Assembly: GCA_936920625.1 (NCBI GenBank)
Contig: CAKZHC010000042.1
Coordinates: forward strand, 1 to 53,797
From: an uncultured Enterobacteriaceae bacterium
GTDB taxonomy: Bacteria > Pseudomonadota > Gammaproteobacteria > Enterobacterales > Enterobacteriaceae
DNA: 53,797 bases
Direction of reading: 5' to 3'
The position numbers were made by a program, and so were the translations under genes. Positions 53,372 through 53,797 of the stretch are shown here, piece by piece (the first letter of the stretch is position 1; each line of letters begins with the position of its first letter). The notes below the pieces were generated by a model. It ran no database searches, was not told the origin of the DNA, and worked only from the letters and a program-made list of their open reading frames with translations.

Positions 53372-53797
53372 TCCCATGATGTAATACAAAGCTATTGTGA
53401 TAAACAGGTTATCGTACCGGAATATTATGTTACACAGTTACCGGCTATCGGCAGGTACTTTTTTATCTTTAATCTGGAAAGTATGCCGTGCCGGACAGAC
53501 CCGGCGGCTTTACCATGAAAGCCGTTTTTAACCACAGCAGGCCTGTCATTATGATACTTTTGGTGCCCTTTTACCGATAGCATTACAAAATGAATGCGAT
53601 TATAGATAATATCAGGTGAATTTTACATGATGTAACATATTCACTATACCAGTATTAACTGTCAATTGAGGGCAACTTTTTCATAAGGAAAAATGCATGA
53701 TTTCATTGCAATCGATATCAATTCTCTGGTCAGTATCGTTTTTGTAGAAAACATAATAAGATGTATATTTAATATGATTACTCACAATTATATAATA
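53372..53797. other. AT-rich region downstream of hemY
   Basis: No gene is seen in the last 426 bases apart from the hairpins noted above. The sRNA GlmZ lies in this position in E. coli, but its conserved start and terminator were not recognised. A 16-codon frame at 53697 is too short to support. Confidence 0.4.
53437..53466 (+). terminator. Possible hemY terminator
   Basis: GTTACC (53437-53442) can pair, with one bulge, with GGTAC (53454-53458), followed by TTTTTT. The stem is short. A second, GC-rich hairpin (GCCGG-acagac-CCGGC) lies at about 53493-53508. Confidence 0.35.

Noticed and set aside
1..53797. CRISPR arrays, tRNA genes and complete insertion sequences
   Set aside because: No regularly spaced repeats, no tRNA cloverleaf-like segment and no intact transposase were seen by eye; a tRNAscan and IS search would settle this.
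53372..53797. GlmZ-type sRNA downstream of hemY
   Set aside because: Expected by E. coli position, but neither its conserved start nor its terminator could be found.

Overview
This window is a chromosomal segment of a gammaproteobacterium of the order Enterobacterales. It carries, almost gene for gene, the block that Escherichia coli has around 85-87 minutes: hemYXDC, cyaA/cyaY, lptM-dapF-yigA-xerC-yigB, uvrD, corA, rarD, pldA, recQ, rhtC, pldB-yigL, yigM, metR/metE, dlhH, rmuC, ubiEJB, tatABC, hemB, ubiD-fre, fadBA, pepQ-yigZ-trkH-hemG. Most proteins match the usual enterobacterial length to within a few residues. hemB beside the tat operon, and its Pseudomonas-type (non-zinc-cysteine) sequence, differ from E. 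coli. I recall that arrangement from Yersinia/Serratia/Erwinia-like genera but could not check it. The genus cannot be fixed by eye.

Layout, left to right. 0.1-4.1 kb: hemG, trkH, yigZ, pepQ on the minus strand, with what looks like the start of an rRNA promoter at the extreme left edge. 4.2-7.7 kb: fadBA on the plus strand behind a conserved FadR-type operator, but fadB is frameshifted. 7.7-18 kb: minus-strand fre, ubiD, hemB, tatCBA, ubiB-ubiJ-ubiE, rmuC. 18.5-26.4 kb: dlhH, the divergent metE/metR pair, yigM, and a glpT-glpQ unit whose glpQ is frameshifted. 26.5-36.4 kb: yigL, pldB, a small lipoprotein, a tiny secreted cysteine peptide, rhtC, recQ, pldA, rarD, corA. 36.4-40.2 kb: an AT-rich, gene-poor accessory stretch with a second tiny secreted cysteine peptide, two overlapping mini-ORFs, a GNAT acetyltransferase, a phage-like HTH remnant and gene debris. 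40.2-53.4 kb: uvrD, yigB, xerC, yigA, dapF, lptM, cyaY/cyaA, and the hemCDXY operon.

The core genes fall into a few systems: tetrapyrrole synthesis (hemB, hemC, hemD, hemG, with hemX/hemY), ubiquinone synthesis (ubiB, ubiD, ubiE, ubiJ), Tat export, fatty-acid degradation (fadBA), methionine synthesis (metE/metR), DNA repair and recombination (uvrD, recQ, rmuC, xerC), phospholipid turnover (pldA, pldB), ion transport (trkH, corA) and cAMP signalling (cyaA).

Several genes expected from the E. coli order are absent (rfaH, tatD, udp, rhtB, yigF/yigG/yigI), and two well-preserved genes (fadB, glpQ) carry single frameshifting deletions. The gaps hold long non-coding stretches. I infer ongoing gene decay, as in a host-associated or recently specialised bacterium. 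The most novel item is a pair of Sec-signal-bearing mini-proteins (29638-29838 and 37143-37334). Their mature parts share one four-cysteine pattern: Cys at position 3, a C-x3-C pair followed by Leu, and a penultimate Cys before a terminal Leu. They look like members of a small secreted, probably two-disulfide peptide family.
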